Of a stretch of DNA of 64,000 bases, positions 23,264-36,927 are shown in pieces (position 1 is the stretch's first letter; the number at the start of each line of letters is the position of its first letter). A program made the translations under genes and the position numbers. A model generated the notes under the pieces. The model searched no databases. It had not been told where the DNA came from and was given only the letters and a program-made list of their open reading frames with translations. Location of the stretch: positions 192,186-256,185 of the forward strand of contig VYZB01000282.1 in assembly GCA_013397455.1 (NCBI GenBank), given 5' to 3'. Origin of the DNA: Crotophaga sulcirostris (taxonomy: Eukaryota > Chordata > Aves > Cuculiformes > Crotophagidae).

Positions 23264-26149
23264 TTCATCCCCTATTTACCAGTGCTGAGAACCTCTGACA
23301 TGTTGGCATTCTCATACTGTTCCATAAAGGAAAAATAAAGTGGCACAATTATGTGATTCTGTATTTCTGCCCCTCTAATCTTTAATCATTAGGAAAGCAG
23401 AAAACATGACACAAAAGATAAATGAAGATGGTGCTTGATGACGTCAGTTAATCAGTCAGCTATTTTTGAGTACCAACTGACTAGTCACTAAATTGCAGGC
23501 TAAAAAGTCCTCTCATACAGACAGGCACCAATCTGACTGACGTACTCTGGCTGCTGAATGCTGTAGCATTTGAAAGCACTTGAGTACTATATACCTAATT
23601 TAACAATTTCAGTCTTTATCAAGATTTTACTTAAAAAAATTACAGGAAACATTATGAAGGAACTCAAGAGAGACTGAAGTAAACATCTGGTTGTAATTCC
23701 GCAAATGTGCTCCGAAGGAGCGTTTTAAAATATGAGGCCAGTGCACAATACTCCAATTTTGCATCTGTTTTGAACAAAATTAAACAGATGTAAATTTAAA
23801 AAATGCATAACTGTACAACTGTTCAAATTATTTATCTAGGTTCTAACCCACCTGAAAAGACTTTGTCCCCAAGCTTGCCTTAGGTCAAAACATTGTAAAG
23901 TGAGATAAAGATGACTGTAACCTCATGACCCCTACAAGCCCCTATTTGTAAACCATATATCATAAATATCTATTACAAAAATATTACCAGTGGGAGGGGA
24001 AAAATCAATAAAAAATAAAAAAGAAAAGTGTGCATTATAAAACAGTCTGTCTTGAGTTGAAGCACCTTCCGTTAAACGTATATATAACATACATCACACA
24101 TAAAAGCTATTAATCTAATTTAACAACATTCAATGCATTTATGCTAAGAAACTGCTAAAAAGCACTAAATGGAATTTACCGAGATGAATAAAAAGCACAA
24201 TTACCAACTAGACTTGGGACATTCCAGTTAGTAAATGAGGCTGTGAAATTGCTTTGTGTTAAAAGAGTATTAATGGCTATGCTAGCACTTGACTAATATT
24301 TTATGGTGCAGGCTGTTTCTAAATTAGACCCTTTGCACGTCTTCCTGTAAAGTCATTTAGTTATACTTGGAATACTTTTCCTCTTTACAATGCTTTTAAG
24401 AGTTTGCTGTGTTTTGTTAGTGCCTAATCCTGAAGACTTTTCAGTAAGGTGAAGCCTCCCATGCTACCTGTTTCTCTCAGAGAGGTTGGTGTTAAATCAG
24501 TGCTGAGGGTGAACGACTGTCTTGCAGGTGCTGGCAAAGGTTCTCCCTTGGCAAGTGGTGCAGGCATCAGCTAACTCAGAGAAAATCACACCAAGGAAGA
24601 GCACATTCAGTACCATAATCATGGTTTTGGTGTGTCAGCGATGAGAACAAATGGGAATCAAATCCTAGCCTAGGGAAGTGTAATATTTGCACCCTAATTC
24701 TGGCCTCCTTCCAAGGCCAAGGCTGCAAAGATGCCTTTGGACAGGTCTTCTGTAGCTCGTTCCGCAAATGCAAGGGATTGATTCTCATCTCCCTGCTAGA
24801 GGACACAGTCTGAATAATACCCCTTCTGCTTGCTTCAAATTTGCAAGTTTTTCATTTGGTTTCTTGCAAATTTCAAATTTTGTTGGAAAAAAACATAATG
24901 AGAACAGCTTTTTTTGGTTACCTATAGTTAACCTTAAGTGAAAATGTGCTGGCACTGTTATTTGGCAAATATTTTAAGATTTTAAGTATCTTATAGTGGA
25001 AGGAAGAAAATATTTATTTTAATAGAGGAATGCAGTAGGTCTTGCATTAGCACTTACTTTCATTTATTGCAACGTTTTAAAATATTGGATACATAAGTCT
25101 GAGCAAATCTCTTGGGAAAATAAATAAAAAATTAAGGCACCCGAAAGTCCCACTCTGCTCAAAACCGCTTGAGTATTTAAGTGACAGAATATGAAATCGT
25201 ATACACATAAGTGTGATTTTAAATAATACATAAATTTCATATAGCAGTGAATAGGAATAATAAAGATTTTCACCTTAGTAACAATGACTAATAAACAAAA
25301 CCAAATACCCTCTGAATTGGGATTACAAAGTCCAGTTAAGTTATACCACATTCAGTGAAATTTGAAGGCTCTATCACCCTACCCTTTCCCATTACACTGT
25401 TCAGCAAACACCACTACTGAGTGTGGGGAAGTGCTTGGGATGCAGCAGACCTGTCACTTAAAAGAATGAGGTCACAATGCCAGACCTTTATACACCTACA
25501 CACAGTGAAGCTTGCCATGTTAAAAACTGATTAAGATACAAATTTTCTTCTTAATTAATCTTGACCTGATGCAAGAAAACTCTGCCATAGTCTTTCATGG
25601 TAAGGACAATGTGCAAACAAAGTGATGAGAGGGGCAAACTGGACAGAAAACCCGACTGAAGGTAATATTAGCCACAAAACAGTTTCTGAACTTGGAGAAA
25701 AAGCAAAATCCACCATAATGTACTGAGTCGTTATTGCTAACAGAAGCATAGCTCTTCTGTAACAGCAGTAACATCGGTCTCAACTGGGGAAACACAGCAG
25801 GAGGTTCATGGAGTGCTCTTCCAGCATGCTGGGGAAATGATCCCTGGTGAACACCCAAATGCAGCTTGAAACATCAAAAGTGCTGGTACTCAGATCATCT
25901 GAAGCACCAGTTACAAATATATTACAAGGATGTATACGCTCAAAGCTGCTGTTATATGAAGCATGTCATCTGTATAGCCCAGAGGAGAAGAATTAAATTG
26001 TGCAATCCTAGTTAGAAGCTGAATGGATGCGCTAATACTCGGAGCTGAAAGGGGTAAAGCGCAATAGCAAGCAGTCAGAAAGGAAACAAGCTTTGGCCTT
26101 TGCTGGGCCATTTCTACACCCCAGAATAAACGTGGCTTGCCATCAAGGG
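23264..26149. other. Non-coding stretch, no gene recognised
   Basis: No gene is supported. Around 23875-23935 there is a faint resemblance to the 3' part of a MIR-type SINE (GTAAAGTGAGATAAAGATGA followed by CCTCATGACCCCTAC), too weak to annotate firmly. The A+T-rich block 24090-24400 is rich in homeobox-like ATTA/TAAT cores. Confidence 0.55.
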
Positions 26150-26560
26150 CTAGGTTAGCTACAGTGTGGGAGCACTGATCCCCACAAGTCGAGGGCGGTC
26201 AGATCAATTGATTGAATTTAACGTTATGAATGGCAATAAATAAACCCAGTGCTTCAGGGGAAGCTCCAGCTCCAGCTTTCCACTATAAAAGATTCTCATC
26301 ACTCGAAAACATCCACGGCTTGAGCCGGCAGAGGCTCCTGGGTGGGGAAGTGTTATTTTATTTGTCCCATGAAATCCCATTCAGGTTCTGTTGCCATATG
26401 AATAGCTGATAATTGCCATTTCCTTTCACTCGCTCATGTTCCCCAGGAAATCGCAGCTGGCTGCCAACCCTGCTGAAGGCGAGTGGGATGGAAAGCAGTG
26501 TGGCGGCAGCTGCAGGCATCACATCTGCCCCAGCAAGGTCTGGGAGCTGCCAGGTCACCT
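26150..26560. promoter_or_regulatory. Candidate conserved non-coding element
   Basis: A compositionally distinct segment starts with GTCGAGGGCGG near 26188. It passes through an A+T-rich core with homeobox-like motifs (GATCAATTGATTGAATTTAA at 26203-26222, then AATAAATAAA) and a TATAAAAGA at 26284-26292. It ends in a G+C-richer part with GGCGGCAGCTGCAGG near 26502. CpGs are retained relative to the flanks. A 125-codon minus-strand frame (26358-26735) overlaps it but looks like chance. Enhancer or promoter function is inference from composition alone. Confidence 0.3.
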
Positions 26561-29500
26561 GTATGGGATGCAAAACCCCACAGGGACAGGGTTGAGGAAG
26601 GCCTGAGATGAAGAACTTCAATACCACTGACCAGTTTAACAGCCAGTCACATTTTCCCTTCCTTTTCTTGCAACTGCAGCATTCGTCAGCTACCAACCAA
26701 GGCAAAACTTCAGGAGTAACAAAGCCCAAGAGCACTTGTTTGACATATAAAAGAAAGGAATATATTTGCTGCTATCCAGAGAAGTTCTGGGACTAGGGGA
26801 AGGGATGGTTTTTTTTTTATATTATGGTTTTTTTACATTATGTTTATTTTACAGCTGCAAGGGTATAACTTTCCTTGATTTTTCTGTTGAAGAGGATACT
26901 TACATGGCAATTAGATTTGGAAAAAAAGTTAGAAGTAATGCTTAGGTGCAAGTCAAGCATTTGAAAAGTTAAGAAACATGTTGCTTACTGTCATCGGTAA
27001 ACCTTCACGGTCCATTGAGTGGATAAAAAAGATCGAAGTATTTGAGCATACTTTTAAAAAAGTTCCCTCTGTGTCACTAAATAGATACAGTGGACACCCT
27101 AGAAGTCCAAATTAAGTTACACAGGCAGCAAGATGTCTGGCATTTCACGCATCACAGCTTTCACGCGCTTAACTGAACATGGTGTCATTTGCAAGGCTAA
27201 CATAGAGGGATTTGTAATTAATGTGTGTATTTCCACACACGCACACTCAGGCACGTATAGATGTAAATGTTTGCGTGAACTTTGACTACAAACAATGTTT
27301 GCCATGCAAAGTAGTGGAAATGAATTATCCACTTCGCTAGGGCAGTTTGTAAGGTGGCATAATACAGATGAGCAACACTGATGCAACATTATTATTACAG
27401 CATGAACATAGCATGATAAGAAATGTGTATAGAAAGCATCTGACACGAAGGTCTAATGGCACAGTTTCTGCTCAGGCAAAATTTCCACTAATGCTTTCAA
27501 AACCAGAGGGAGGCATTGACCCATTACTACTTACCACTAGCAGAGCTTCGAAGAACAATTGCAGGACCGGGCCATTATACACCACTCTCCATCTCATGAA
27601 ATCCCCTGCTGTTCTCCAAATTATACCTATTTACAGGTAGATAGACAATACTTTATCCATGACAAACCTAGTGACCTACAGGGTAAACCACAGCACAAAC
27701 CCTGCACAACAATTCAGAAGGGCGGCAGTGATCCTAGATCAGCATGTGTTTGTGTCCGTTGAGTTTAATAACTCACTCCTATCAAAAAACAATTAAAGCA
27801 GACCTTTAAGAAACATATGCATTGCCTGCTTTTATCCTAGCACAGACATGATATCACCACGTGGGGACGTCCATCCACCTCTGCTCAGGAACAGTCACGG
27901 GAGCCCAGTTTCCCTCCAGGTTGTGTCACCCAGCTGCTGGGCAGGAAGGATGTGGCATTTATGAGATCTGACAAGAGATCAACCCAAGGTGACTCTGCAG
28001 TGAAAACACTTGTGAACCAGAGCTTCTACACAGACAGCCTGCATATGCTTAGGGTGAGATCATTAAATGTTTCTTGCAATTAACAATTTACACAGCAAAT
28101 AGTCTAAATGAAACTAACAAGGCAACCCGTTGCATTAAAAAACCATTTAATATGGGCAAGAATATGACCAAAGGGTTTTGGCATGTTTTTGTTTGGTACA
28201 GTGAGACAAACAACAAACAGATCCAGGAATCACACTCAACTAGAGCTGAAAATATTAAACAAAATGTTTACAAACAGTAGTATCTTTCCTGGCTGAGTTT
28301 GCTTAAGGAACAAGCCTGATGCATTCTTACAGATAGAAGTTCAGTTCTGAGCTGAAACCACGTATGTTTCTGGGTTACAGAAGAAACCTCAAACCTGGGT
28401 CCATTACGAAAATACTGTGAGGCACCTCACCATGGCAGCCTTGGCTGTTCAAACTGAAATGCAAGAAATCCCCGAGCATTATGTGATAATGCTACCATCA
28501 ACAGATACAAGTCTACAGCCTTTAAGTTTAGAAATGAATAATTTGAATTTTGTTCTCTGGAAACGTTTCCAGCATGACAATGGTGATTATAGAAAGAAGA
28601 AAAAATAAATAGTATTCAAAAGCTATAAAAAGTAAGACTTGATGGCCATTAACTACTAATGGAAAAAGTTCAACAGGGGTGTGATGTAGCCAATGATTTG
28701 TATTTTAACATATTGATAATGAATCCCAGCATAACCATTCAAATCAAAATCAATATGGTTTCTTTTATCCCTATGAAAATTTAAATCAATAACACCTATA
28801 ATATATACCTATATATATATACCTATATGTATATCTATGCATATATATTTCTGAATTATAAAATACTATTGCATAATTTCACTCTCATTTCCGATTTTTA
28901 ACACAGCGATGCACATCTCCATTCTTCCAATCAATTTATTCTGTTAGTGTTTTTCAGCATTCTAAATCCCTAAGCTAAGTCAATAATGTTGATTACTTAC
29001 CATAAGCACTGTACACGCCATTCTAATACAGGTTATTTGCAATTTGACATCCTCATCTACATGCATTATTCAACTTGGAAAATTAAATGAAACCCTTGAT
29101 TCAGAATCTGAAACACTTAGAAGTAATGATCCTGTTTACTGATTGACTGAAGTAGTGGTTTTTAAGCACTATTTAATACAAGAAACAGAAAGCACTACTG
29201 AGTAAAAAGGAAGCATTTAGGTTACTTTAGGAACATTCATTGTACTTTCCATTGTTCTGTACCTCCAAGACAGTTACCTAACATTGGAAGCTTGATGCTG
29301 CTTAAGACTTTGTACAATTCAGAACCTGAAGCTGATAAACCTAATGTTCAAGAAAATGTAGCACTCAACATTATTTTGTCAGAATCTCTCTTCAGTATTG
29401 TTTGTTTATTAGTGTGTAGCTGACAACAGCTGTATTTTAATAACAAAAAAATGCGATAAATTGAAAATGGAACTGGAGGTGCTTAGGTCCATTATGAACC

Positions 29501-29624
29501 ATAAACCCAAGGAAACACAATAAGTTACTTCTAGAGCCCACTGCTGCCAACGCCTCTCATAACAGCAGTAAAGCACTTCTGAGCCAAGCTCAAGAGTACA
29601 GTGAGCATCTAATAGTGAGGATGA
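26561..29624. other. Non-coding stretch, no gene recognised
   Basis: It contains several T-runs near 26807-26840, a CACGTG E-box at 27858-27863 inside a short CpG-containing patch (27850-27960) and an AT-rich simple repeat (28797-28849). No open frame resembles a known protein. Confidence 0.6.
28797..28849. repeat. Imperfect AT/TATACC simple repeat
   Basis: A run of TATA with interspersed ACC/CC units (TATATATACC repeated, then ATGTATATC). It is low-complexity sequence and probably length-variable. Confidence 0.85.
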
Positions 29625-30331
29625 CATGATGCAGCCCCGAGGAGAAGGGTTTGGGAGTGTTGGTGGATGAGAAGCTCAACATGAGCCGATGATGTGTGCT
29701 CACAGCCCAGAAAGCCAAACAGTGTCCTGGGTTGCATCCAAAGCTGTAGGGCCAGCAGGGGAGGGAGGGGATTCTGCCCCGCTTCTCCGCTCTGGTGAGA
29801 CTCCACCTGGAGCCCTGTGTCCAGTTCTGGAGTCCTCAGCACAAGAAGGACCTGGAGCTATTGAAGCGAGCCCAGAGGAGGCCACGGAGATGATCCGAGG
29901 GCTGGAGCACCTCTGCTATGAGGTCAGGCTGAGAGAGTTGGGGTTGTTCAACCTGGAGAAGAGAAGGCTGTGGGGAGACCTTAGAGCAGCCTCCCAGTAC
30001 TGAAAGGGGCTCCAGGAAAGCTGGGGAGGGGCTCTTGATCAGGGAGTGCAGGGATAGAGCAAAGTGGTATGGTTTTCAGCTGAAAGAAAGGAGACTGAGA
30101 TGAGATTTTAGGAAGAAATATTTTACAGTGATGTTGGAGAGGCCCTGGCCCAGGTTGCTCAGAGCAGTGGTGGCTGCCCCATCCCTAGAAGTGTTCAAGG
30201 CCAAGTTGGATGGGGCTTGGAGCCCCCTGATCCAGAGGGAGGTGTCTCTGCCCATGGTAAGGGGTGGAACTGAATGGGCTTTGAGGTCCCTTCCAACCCA
30301 AACCATTCTGTGGTTCTATGATTCTATGTTT
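29625..30331 (+). mobile_element. CR1 LINE, 5'-truncated, about 0.7 kb
   Basis: After the young copy at 10575, this is the longest gap-free CR1 in the window. It starts in the ORF2 C-terminal region (GTGTTGGTGGATGAGAAGCT corresponds to GVLVDEKL). It carries broken coding sequence including [19 protein letters not shown] before a stop at about 30001, and has a 3' untranslated region almost identical in wording to the copies at 3145 and 22917. It ends GGTTCTATGATTCTATG. Frameshifts early in the coding remnant, around 29700-29860, show that it is defective. Its boundary to the host sequence at the 5' side is approximate. Confidence 0.95.
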
Positions 30332-33300
30332 GTGCCCAGGTAGGGTTCTTCTGAAGACCACTTTAAAGAGAAGGACCACCTCACAGTGACTGTACGGACA
30401 CAAAGATGGATCGACCTCGAGGCACAAGGTTTGGCCTGCAAATCACAGGCGTAGTTCTAATTTCAGGTGTGACACAAATTAGGCATTATGTTGTGCTGTG
30501 GGTGGTGCTGTGAAAGGAAGTCAGTCTGTCAACAGCATCAAGGATGTTTCATTGTTACTCAGCAAATGGTAGTGAATAGCACTGAAATGAGAGAAAAGTG
30601 GATTTTGGAGGACAGATTATTTGCTTTTTTTTGTTTCCTTGTTCTACAAGTATCCAGTTTGAAGTCTTGGTGAATGCAGTGCTTCTAAGAAGTTCATCTC
30701 TATTCAGATGATATTATTCCAAATTCAAGTTTATAAGCATAAATTTGGGGAAAGTCATTCTCATGTATCCACAACCTTTCAAAGATTTTCTCAGCTGTTT
30801 CTACATTGCAGATAGTCCTGATCTATACCTTTCACTTTAGATTTTAAATGTATTATTTACCACAGAATCATCAGGAATTTAGTACTCATGCTTATTAGCA
30901 TAGAATTAGAATAAATCTGAGGAAAACAATTGAGAGAATTAGAAATGTATTGCATACTAACTTTAGACAGTGTAATGAGCAGATGCTAAAAGCTTGTTTG
31001 ATGGCATATTTTTATTCAGAATTATTTTAGGGATTATCTAAGAGCTGTACTGTGGATTATACAGAAAGAGTAATTTCAGTTTAATTTAGCCCTATGAACA
31101 TGTGGAAGTGTTTCAGACAGGTGAAGTATACTGAGGGATGTCTTAAGCTACCACTCCAGGGACTATGAATAAAAAAAAAAGTCAGTTGCCAAGTGGAGTT
31201 GGCATTTTACTAAGTCTGGATATAATTGTACTAGAAATCTCGAGGATACTTTGAAGCAGTCTTAAGAGACGATATTGCCTACTGGAATTCCTCTTTCGTG
31301 CAAGTTTCACTGCAATTTATTTTAGATCAAATATACTCATGACATGAGATTATACTCTTGCTCTGGATATGTATATTTATTTCACCAACTGAAATTGTTG
31401 GGAGCTACACGCACTCGCTCCTGTGCCAGCTGACCTACTTTATGGCTTCATCTCTTGCAACTGGAAAATAGTTGCTAAAGACAAATCAAGCTTTTTATGG
31501 TGGACATGCACTGAGTTTTGCTGTTCCATTTGAACTGACTGCCTAGCAGCTTGTGTGTTTTCACTATTTCTGTTGGACTTCAGTATTGCCTTGCTGTGGT
31601 TACTCTGTCTCACTTGCTGCACCCAGGTCCTAACTCATGCAAAGCAGAAGTCAACCTCAGGAGCAGCATTAACCCTTCGCAGTACCCTAACAGCACATTC
31701 ATAGACACGGGGATTTACAACAAGGTGCAGTCAGAGTGTGTAGATATTCTACTCTGACTCCATTCCCTTCCATAAAATAATGACAAAAACTGTGTAATTT
31801 TCATTTTTTTTCAGAAAAAAAATTCCTATGTCTGCTACCACTGTTTTTTCCCCGGTCTTTCTCTTTCTGACCTCTTTCTTTTCTTCAGTGGTCAATGGAG
31901 GAGTCCCATTTTTATGAAGTTGCAGGCCCTTACTAATCAGTTTGTTGAAAGTTCTGTCACTTAGTTATCAGCATACTTGAGCAGACTGATTCTCCTGCTC
32001 TGACCAACTATTTTATCCCAAGAGACCCTATCTGAATCAGTTCTAATGATCCTGTCTTATTGACTGTTGACCCTCCACGGCTGATTCTCTGACAAGTGCA
32101 ATAATTTCTCCTGATGCCCCTTAAGCTTATACCACACAACATAATCAAGTTGACTCAGAAAACAGGAGTTGAAACCTGAGAAAGAACATATGCAAACATA
32201 CATCTGGAAGAAACCGATCTGTGACCTGAGCCAGAAGTATCTCTATATAACTGGAGAACATGAAGCATGAGAAAAAAGTGATCAGGGTAAGAGTCTTTGT
32301 CAGACATCAATGGTGTGAAAACCTGCAGATAAAGTTTTGAAAGGAAAAATAATGCTGTTGAGATACAGGCAAGATCAACACAGGATACAACCATGGTTTA
32401 CTGGTGGTTATTTTAAAATACAGCTACGGTTTGGAGGAGAGCTGGAATTCTGCAAAAAAGCTGTCTTGCTTAACATCTCATTAATACATTTACTGCCTTG
32501 AGAAGGATGCAAATCATACCAAGAGACTCTGCAAGGTGCGCAAGTCAGCCCTAACATTACTGAAAGAAAATAGATGTGGTGTAAGGAGTAGAATAGTGAA
32601 GAATATCATGAAGAAAAAACATTCAGTTGGATGTGACAGTAGTTCTAATCTCTCCATCTTCCTACTTCTCTCAAGAAAAGTAAGATCTCCCACCTCACAA
32701 ATGAGTGCTGTGGCCACTAGATGAAAAACATAAGTGGGTCACAGTAAAGCTATTCTGCTTTTATGAAAACTACTTTCACCGACATGAACTCTTTCTAACC
32801 TGAGCTGGAGCAGATGCCAGAATTTGTGTCTTCTACACGAATACGCCATCCACAAAGCTGAAGAGTCATCCTCCTTCCACTGTTCACTGACAAATCGGGT
32901 GCAACCTACAATTACAAGAAATTGTGTGGTATTAGTGTAAAAGAGATCCAGCAACAGCATGAAAATAGGAGTCTCAAATACTGAATTTTCAATACTGAAG
33001 ACTTTCAAAGAAGTGAAAACCCAGATAAGGTTTTAAGACCTTATCATCATAAGTACTAGTGTCTTTATGTTATAAAAATGCGTTTGCAGCTAAAAATATC
33101 AGGAAGCAGCTCATGAATGCTTTCAAAGTGATTGCATCTGCAGAGGTTCCTCCCCATGTTAAATACTTGCAGCAATCCACACTGTAGAAGGAGATAAAGA
33201 GCTGATTAAATTCTGACTCAAGCCTGAGCTTTGCCAGGACAGCAGCACAGACAAGTGCTTTCTTAGGCTTATTCCTGCCTGCCTATCAATGGCATAAAGC

Positions 33301-35845
33301 CAGATGCCATCAGTGGCACCGTTTTGTCAGATACTTAGCAGAGACTATCTAGGCTTTACTGTTTATAAATTAAGTATTTGTTAAAGTACAGTATGTAACT
33401 ATGCACTCCACTTATCTTTGCTTTAGAGAGATTGACACTGTGAATTATGAAGTCAAACCCTAGGCTAGAAGATGCCTATAAAGATTAAGTCATTTCATTC
33501 TTTTCTAAACAATTAGCAACACTAGACTGCTAAGCGAAGATCAATCGTAATTGGGGAACTGAGAGAGGGCAATAAACAAATTACTAGTGTTTTCTCTGAA
33601 GCCTGTTGGTTTACAGACTCACTGTTATTTAATCCAGCAGCTCAGTAGATTGTAAATTATCCATTAGAGTTGTCACTGGCCCCTTGAAAAGGATTTACTT
33701 TACGACAAATGTACAAGAAAGGAAATCTGCCTGGGAGTTTCAGGTGAAATAGGATAATTGGAGTTGATTCATCATCATCATCACATTTGTACTTCTAGAT
33801 GACAGCCAAGAGGTTTAGAGGTTTTAACGGACAAACATTAACATTTGGACTTTTCTACCTTAGCTGATAGGCACCTGGTGTTCTCTCCATCTTTCAGTAC
33901 CTATTGTGTTGTTCATTGCAACAAAGAACAAAAATTGACCAGTGGATTCACGCGATGCACAGAAAAGCAAGATAAGAAGCTAACTATGACACTAGAAAAA
34001 ATATTTCTTTTTTCACAACCAAACCTGAAGTTTTAAGGATCTTCTTTCTGCAGGTTGCACTACACATTGGAAGTGGTTAGGACTGCTTTACTGTATGGTC
34101 ACAGCACATGCACAGGGCAGATTAAATGATGTTAACTGGGTAGGAAAGACCTAGAATCTGGTCTCTTCATTTCACTGTATCCTTTGAAAGAATTTACAAG
34201 TTTGTTTCGTTTTGTGGGTGTTTTTTTCCCACCTAGCTTGGGTAGCAAGGAGCAGAAATACTGTTTTTGTAGCAGGACAACTGCTCATGTGCTGGTGTAT
34301 TAGGATATCTGCATACTGCAATGAAGTCTGAAGTATAGACATGCACAAAGGTAGTTATTTAAATGAAAGAGACCTTATTCTTTGCCTATCCACTATCCCA
34401 GTGCAATAGCTACAAAGCAGAGGAATTAATGTTTTTCTTCTCTTCTAAATCCCCTCACTCAAAGGATGAAAGATGTTAAAGAGACTCTTTGTTTTGTTTT
34501 CAGCTCTTTTTATTTCGCTTGTATATGTTGGCAGCTGATAGAGCCCCAAATCTTGTCAATCCCAGTGTGCTAGGCACAGAAGTATAAAGAACATTACAAT
34601 TCCTTCTCAGAAGAGCTTAAGGACAAAAATCTAAAGGACAAGACATGGACAAGACAACAATATCTCTAGTTACAAAGCTTTTGCACTCAGTCCCAAAAAA
34701 TAATGAGAAACAGTATAAAACCCATGATACTTGAAACGTTGTATATATATTATGGTTTTTGAGTTCAAGTTTCCAGAACTTTTTTTTCCTGCAATCACAA
34801 TGAGAAAAAAAACAAGTACCAAAAACCTACTTTCTTTTAACTAAGAGTAGAAATCTTATATTGATCATGGGATTCATGTGTGTGTGTAATCTTAAAAAGC
34901 ATTAGATACATTTAGAATAGCTCTAAATAAAATAGAATATAAATTATATAAAAAAAAGAAAATTAAAAATATTTAGTCAACACACAGCAACTCACCTGAC
35001 TCTACTGCCACCATGCCTAGAAAGGACTAAAATACAAGGCAAAAGAAATGTGATGCATCAGAGTATATAAAGGAAGAAATCCCAAATGCATTTATGTCAT
35101 TGGTTTCTCCCTGGAAGGTGCCAAAATTTCCTCATTGCCAGAATCTGTAGTGATTCGAAATGATATAGCTACAGGAAAGGCACATATATTAGAGAACTAG
35201 TATTTGTAGCAATCATTTGATTTTCTGGTTTGTCTAAAATGCATCTAACCTGTCTTGTCCTCAGAAGTCCTATGTCTATTTCGATCATCATTAACTAACC
35301 CTGAAAATTCTAGTTTTCATGAACTATTACAAAGTATAGCCTATGAAAACACAAGACTGAGAAAATATATGCAATCTGTAGGAGGAAAAATAGGTGTTTT
35401 GTGGATTTGAATTGCACCTGTCTTCTGTAGCTTAATGCCTTGGCTGGTAGACTACATATGGTAATAATGAAGCAAAAGTAAGAACAAAAAATGCGTTCCC
35501 AAGTACTGATTTTGTCCAGTTTGCTCACTCTGACAGCTAGAGAGACATTAAAAGTAAGTAGCCAGATTACAAAGAATTAGTGGTAATGAAAAAGTTAATG
35601 CTGCCTTTACCCCAATACCTTCACACTCCCCCCCAATACAATTATATCTACCTATTAAATCTGACTATTTAGAATAATGGCAGTGCAATCTTTATTCAGT
35701 ACAATATGAGAAGCTTGCACAGAAAGGAAAACCTCCCAAGGCAATATTTTCACATACATTTTTTAAAAAATATATATGGGTGCGATATCCCATTAACAGA
35801 CATCATATGCCTCCTCTGGAGATGTTAATTCCTTATCTCATCAGG

Positions 35846-35848
<3 letters not shown>
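30332..35848. other. Non-coding stretch, no gene recognised
   Basis: Chance open frames reach at most about 90 codons. It contains an 8-bp inverted repeat with a 6-nt loop at 33024-33045 and a short (ATC)n run at 33769-33783. No interspersed repeat or RNA gene is recognised. Confidence 0.65.
33024..33045. repeat. 8-bp inverted repeat with 6-nt loop
   Basis: GATAAGGT, TTTAAG, ACCTTATC. The stem is exact. Each arm contains a GATAA core, so the pair also forms two inverted GATA-factor sites. Confidence 0.8.

Positions 35849-35878
<30 letters not shown>
35849..35878. repeat. (GT)n microsatellite
   Basis: About 30 bp of GT repeats with a single TT interruption near 35854-35856. It is likely polymorphic. 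Confidence 0.95.
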
Positions 35879-36927
35879 ACCATATGTACGCTCACTGGTA
35901 ATGTTTCATAAATTGTCTCTCTCTAGATGAGAAGTTACATGCATCTAAAGACTTACATTGCTCTTGGTATTAAACTAAGCTAAAAAATCAGTCGTGCTTG
36001 TTCCCATATTTAGCATATTTGCCATAACACGACATAGCAGCAATTAATGACCAATGAGAAGGAGCATTAATTTTAATGAAAATAAAGTAATGCTGGGTTT
36101 AGTCTTAGACTTGACCTCTAGTCCAATGAATCTCAAAATGAAAATAATGAAAGTGGATTCTTCCCGATAGAGAATCTATGTCTGGGTCTGTTTGCGGTCT
36201 TGGTGTGTGTCTTCTGACTGAAAAAAAAGTGGGCATTTGAACATATTTTTTTTTTTTCATAAATGCTAGAGTTTCTCCACCGTGTTTGGTAACAGTCAAT
36301 CCCTCTTAAAATTAATGCAAATTGGAAAGCATATTTTTACCTTCACAAGTTGATCATTGCAGAATTTTTCCTCAATGAAAATTTCAATAAGTTTTTACTG
36401 TGATTTTACCTTCACAGTTACATATTTCTAAATTATGCAGACAAATATATGCAATTTCTCATGAGGTCTGTGTATTTAATTGGGGATTTTATTTCGTAAA
36501 TATATTTCATAATGGAAATTTAAAATGAATCAGATGATGTTCAAATAAAAAATCTTTCATGTAATAGAGGATTTATAACACATTTGTGTGAATGTTTTAC
36601 AATGAAATGACTGATCTTGGTTTCTTTGTAAGTTTGTTTCAACTTCTGTTCATGAAAAACAGCATTTTGACCTGATTCAGAATTTTGTCGTAAATAGCTA
36701 TGTTTCTTGACGTTAATTTTCCCACTTTATGTAATTTTATCACTCTGCACTGCTGTTTTACTGAAATCTGGGTCACTTAAAAACAATGAAAATATTGTGG
36801 ATTTAGAGTCTCTCATAGTAGAACTGGCTCGACAAAGATATTTAACAACTGTGTGATGAAAAGTATTCCACACCTTTGTAAAACCATTTTTGGTGATCTT
36901 ACAGAATGTTAAGTGTCAGGGTACATT
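35879..36927. other. Non-coding, A+T-rich; short direct repeat
   Basis: TTTTACCTTCACA occurs at 36335-36347 and again at 36404-36416, a 69-bp offset. The region 36300-36760 is strongly A+T-rich with many ATTT/AAAT words and no repeat termini. It could be conserved non-coding sequence or simply old neutral DNA. Confidence 0.5.

Noticed and set aside
24650..24690. tRNA B-box-like word (GGGAATCAAATCCTAGCC)
   Set aside because: No matching A box, acceptor stem or anticodon arm could be placed.
26358..26735. 125-codon minus-strand frame
   Set aside because: No recognisable domain, no splice context, and it overlaps frames in other phases in the same low-stop G+C-richer patch.
27117..27446. 109-codon minus-strand frame
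   Set aside because: Unrecognised, with no supporting signals.
29689..30427. Open frames of 61-104 codons
   Set aside because: Most of the sequence is the CR1 copy at 29625-30331, partly out of frame. Not host genes.
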